Source: Ifrita kowaldi
Lineage: Eukaryota; Chordata; Aves; Passeriformes; Cinclosomatidae
Reading direction: 5' to 3'
DNA length: 64,000 nt
Assembly (NCBI GenBank): GCA_013398055.1
Contig: VZRS01007388.1
Coordinates: forward strand, 647,923 to 711,922
Part shown: piece by piece, positions 61,473-64,000 of the stretch
Layout of the letters: each line of letters begins with the position of its first letter
Position numbering within the stretch: position 1 is the first letter of the stretch
Translations under genes and position numbers: made by a program
The notes under the pieces: generated by a model
What the model was told of the DNA's origin: nothing
The model's database searches: none
The model's input: only the letters and a program-made list of their open reading frames with translations

Positions 61473-62617
61473 GTACGAAATTGTGCACTCAGGAAATAAG
61501 GAATACACAACAAGTGCATTCCACCTATGAAACTTTCACTTGAATCACATGACGAGTCTGAGTCTACAAGAGGGACAAAATCAGGATAGATGAGGGTTCA
61601 CTTCTGGAGCTACAGCTCCAGGAGAATCCTTACATCTGTCACAGCAGAGAGTTGTTTTCACAAGAGAGCTTGCTGGCTCCCTGTTCTGGTTTTGTTTATG
61701 GCAGCGTCTCAATTTTTCATGATACCCGAGCAGATGACAGCTTTTTATGTTAAAGTACCCCAAGAAGCCCCTGTGCGTGACAAGGTGTGAATGCTGCAGA
61801 AAAAAAGAAAAACAAAAAGACTGTTTATTTTACGACTGATACATAGCATGAGAGAGGACTCTTAGGGCTGGCAAGGAAAGCTTAATTCTGTCCATTTCTA
61901 TCCTCTCAGTTGAATGTATTCAAGAAAATAATTGTAAAATAATTCTTAAAATTAGCTAAAAGAAGCTAAATTAGCTTGCTCCTAAAATTAATTTTGGAAT
62001 TGATGAGATTTTAAATTCTAAATTATTTTTTTCTTTAAACTTTCTTAAAGTTTTAAGATTTGGCAGACCACTGGTATGGAAAACTTACCAGTTTTAATGG
62101 AAAAATTCACAACATTATAAGATGGATAAATATAGGGCCTTAAAATGGAAACTGTTGAGCTTCCTCAACTTCAGAATTTTGGAGGAGGCAGAGGTTGGAC
62201 AATGGCAGTGTATTTATTCCTTGTCAGATTCTGACTGTCTTCATTGTCTTCTTTTCTTACACTATTACTCATATCCCTGTGATTAAAAAAAAAAAAATTA
62301 TTTGCCCTGATAACTATTGAGCTCTCTTTTTGGTTATTGTTTGGAGGGGTTTATGGGGGTAGTAATAGGTTGGGGGTTTTGATGATAGATTATCTTTATA
62401 AATGGCCATATTCTATATTTGACTACTTTGTGATTTTCACACTATTTTGTAAATTGATTTCCTTTCAAGGAACATATGACTTTTTCCCTGGGATGCTTTT
62501 AATACCTACACAGAGAGGCTGTGAATAGGGAAGGATTTGGCAGCTATAGCCACTGTACTCTGTTTCTCAGCAGCCTGTTGAAACTCTAATGACTGATCTA
62601 ATAAGCCAGAAGTATTA
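61473..62617. other. Unique non-coding stretch
   Basis: No gene recognised. It includes an A run at 62285-62297 and AT-rich DNA at 61920-62060. Confidence 0.5.
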
Positions 62618-62655
62618 GAAGGTCAGAGTGAACAACATTGTTCAGTTTGACCTTC
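62618..62655. promoter_or_regulatory. 38-bp near-perfect palindrome of nuclear-receptor-like half-sites
   Basis: Eighteen-base arms (62618-62635 and 62638-62655) with a two-base centre pair at 16 of 18 positions. Each arm carries AGGTCA followed by three bases and TGAACA (complement TGTTCA), that is, an inverted pair of steroid/retinoid-type half-sites with three-base spacing, and the whole set is mirrored again. The centre also reads ACAACATTGT, two inverted SOX-like cores. Such symmetry can bind dimeric factors. It could also be a relic of a template-switch event or the core of a small transposon. No binding data exist here. Confidence 0.5.
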
Positions 62656-64000
62656 CATTATTTATGGTTTGTCACATCAGCTATCAAAGCTCCAAGCCAG
62701 GAGCTGATAAGGAGCTGAATCAGCAGCACAGGCATGACACTGCAACATTCTCACTTGGTGTGAATAGCTGCCCTGCGCTGTGGTGACCTGTGCAACCACC
62801 CATGACACATGTCCCTAAAGGTGGTCCCTGCCTGTTCACTATTTCATGGAGAAACTCTCTTTGTAAAGTGCAGGATTTACAATGCAGTTGGCACTCAACT
62901 TTTGCTTTTCTTTGCCTTTGAAGGTCTAGAAACCCCCAAATAATCTCTGGATTCAAAGGCTCCTCTTTTTATAACAGATCTATTTTCACACTGTTCAGAC
63001 CATAATTTAATTATTACATAAATTGTGTGGTTAAAAAAACTCCAAACAAATACAGTCTTAATCTTGGAGGTAATTGCATCTTCTTCATCTGAGAGAGAGG
63101 GACCTCACCCCAGCAGCAAAATTGCTTGATAAAGCGAAGACAGGGCTGGAGAGAGCGAATCAGCTCCTAAAATCAACTCCTGTCTGCATTTTAGCACAGA
63201 ATAAAATGGACAGGTTTAGGGTTGGAGCAATCCAGTGGGTGAGTGTTACAGTCCTCAGTGTGTTAGACTCTCAGTGGGACCGTGGAGACAGCAAGAGGAC
63301 AGCTCATGGCATAGCTCCTATAGGCTGTGGGATACTATAGATGCTAAAGGGTCTCAGAAGCCAGCGCACACACTCTACAGTCCAAGCCAGAAATGGATGC
63401 ACACAACCCTCCAAGTATCAGGTGTTTGAATGCTGTTGACTTGTATGCAGATCAGGGTAACCACATTAACAGATGTTTTCTTTGTTACATTATTTTTTAT
63501 TCTGTCATTATGAAACTGCTAGTGTTATTTTATCAGTTTGTGATGTAATCAATGGCAATGTTGCTCTTCACTTCTAGAGTGATTTTCTGGAAGCTGACAA
63601 GGTGACAGTATTGGCCAGCTCATTAAAGGCTGCAAATTTGTCTCTACCTATTTCACGTAATTTAACAAATCATGATAACATACCTTTGAAGTTGCTAATC
63701 CAGAGCACAAACTACATGTCATAAGTAATAGGAATTTAAGTGTGATCCCTTTTCATAAAGCAAAGGCAAAGGCTCTGAGTTGCTTCAGTGTCTATGTACT
63801 CATTAAAATCTTCCTAAGCTTATTAACTTTCAGAATCTGCTTCCTCGAAAAGATTTGGAGAAGGGACACAGTCAAAACATCCCCAAGGCTAGTTACAATG
63901 TTTATAACTGTTGCAATTTTATTGTGTCACAATATTTGGTGTTTTTTCCAAGCCATAGACCCCAGAAGAAAATGCTGTTGCAAAATTCACAGCTCTCATT
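62656..64000. other. Unique non-coding stretch to window end
   Basis: No gene recognised. The longest frames (62720-62956 minus, 78 codons; 63074-63340 plus, 88 codons) have no known motif. A less AT-rich part at 63080-63420 has frames on the plus strand only, of chance length. Confidence 0.5.

Noticed and set aside
1..64000. CRISPR array, phage, operon or bacterial mobile element
   Set aside because: No spaced direct repeats, no dense coding, no ribosome-binding-site pattern; repeats are those of a bird genome.

Overview
The window reads as nuclear DNA from a bird: AT-rich, intron-poor in signal, with no run of adjacent genes and no recognisable protein-coding gene, rRNA, tRNA, CRISPR array or bacterial-style operon. 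The avian call rests on three minus-strand CR1 retroposon fragments (6387-6640, 41047-41440, 52230-53110) and on a clear solo LTR of the bird ERVL type (40242-40821). A second solo LTR (19268-19735) has intact ends. There is no sign of mammalian L1 or Alu. A neoavian, possibly passerine, source is my inference from the LTR types. One ambiguous base (N) lies at 999. Nearly all open reading frames are short and look like chance frames, so I annotate none as a confident CDS.

Layout. 1-6386 is unique non-coding sequence with homopolymer tracts and one isolated GC box. 6387-6640 is a CR1 3' end. 6641-17682 is unique DNA with simple repeats (TA, GAA, TAA) and two stretches that look like candidate conserved non-coding elements. 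17683-18829 holds two copies, about 81% identical, of a ~128-bp element of unknown family. 19268-19735 is the first solo LTR. 19736-30800 is unique DNA with ATC and GGGAAA microsatellites, a possible old MIR-like SINE, and two exon-like stretches (22335-22528, 25317-25382). 30801-40241 contains a G-quadruplex motif, a perfect 19-bp inverted repeat (33178-33259), a 32-bp sequence found again 5.5 kb away, and a 44-bp tandem duplication. 40242-41440 is a repeat cluster: ERVL LTR, pyrimidine tract, CR1. 41441-52229 is mostly unique, with two GC-richer patches, a third exon-like stretch and a homeodomain-site-rich block. 52230-53110 is an old, longer CR1 fragment that retains part of the reverse-transcriptase open frame. 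53111-64000 is unique DNA with remnants that resemble very old amniote repeats (59134-59230, 61259-61312, 61408-61472) and a near-perfect 38-bp palindrome (62618-62655) built from nuclear-receptor-like half-sites.

Biologically this is best described as a gene desert or a very large intron. If it has a function, it most likely lies in regulatory non-coding blocks or rare unannotated exons; alignment to other bird genomes and RNA-seq would decide. I did not find a novel multi-gene system. The most distinctive unexplained items are the 62618-62655 palindrome, the 17683/18701 repeat pair, the 33178-33259 inverted repeat, the 32508/37987 repeat pair and the unusually long open frame at 22329-22877.
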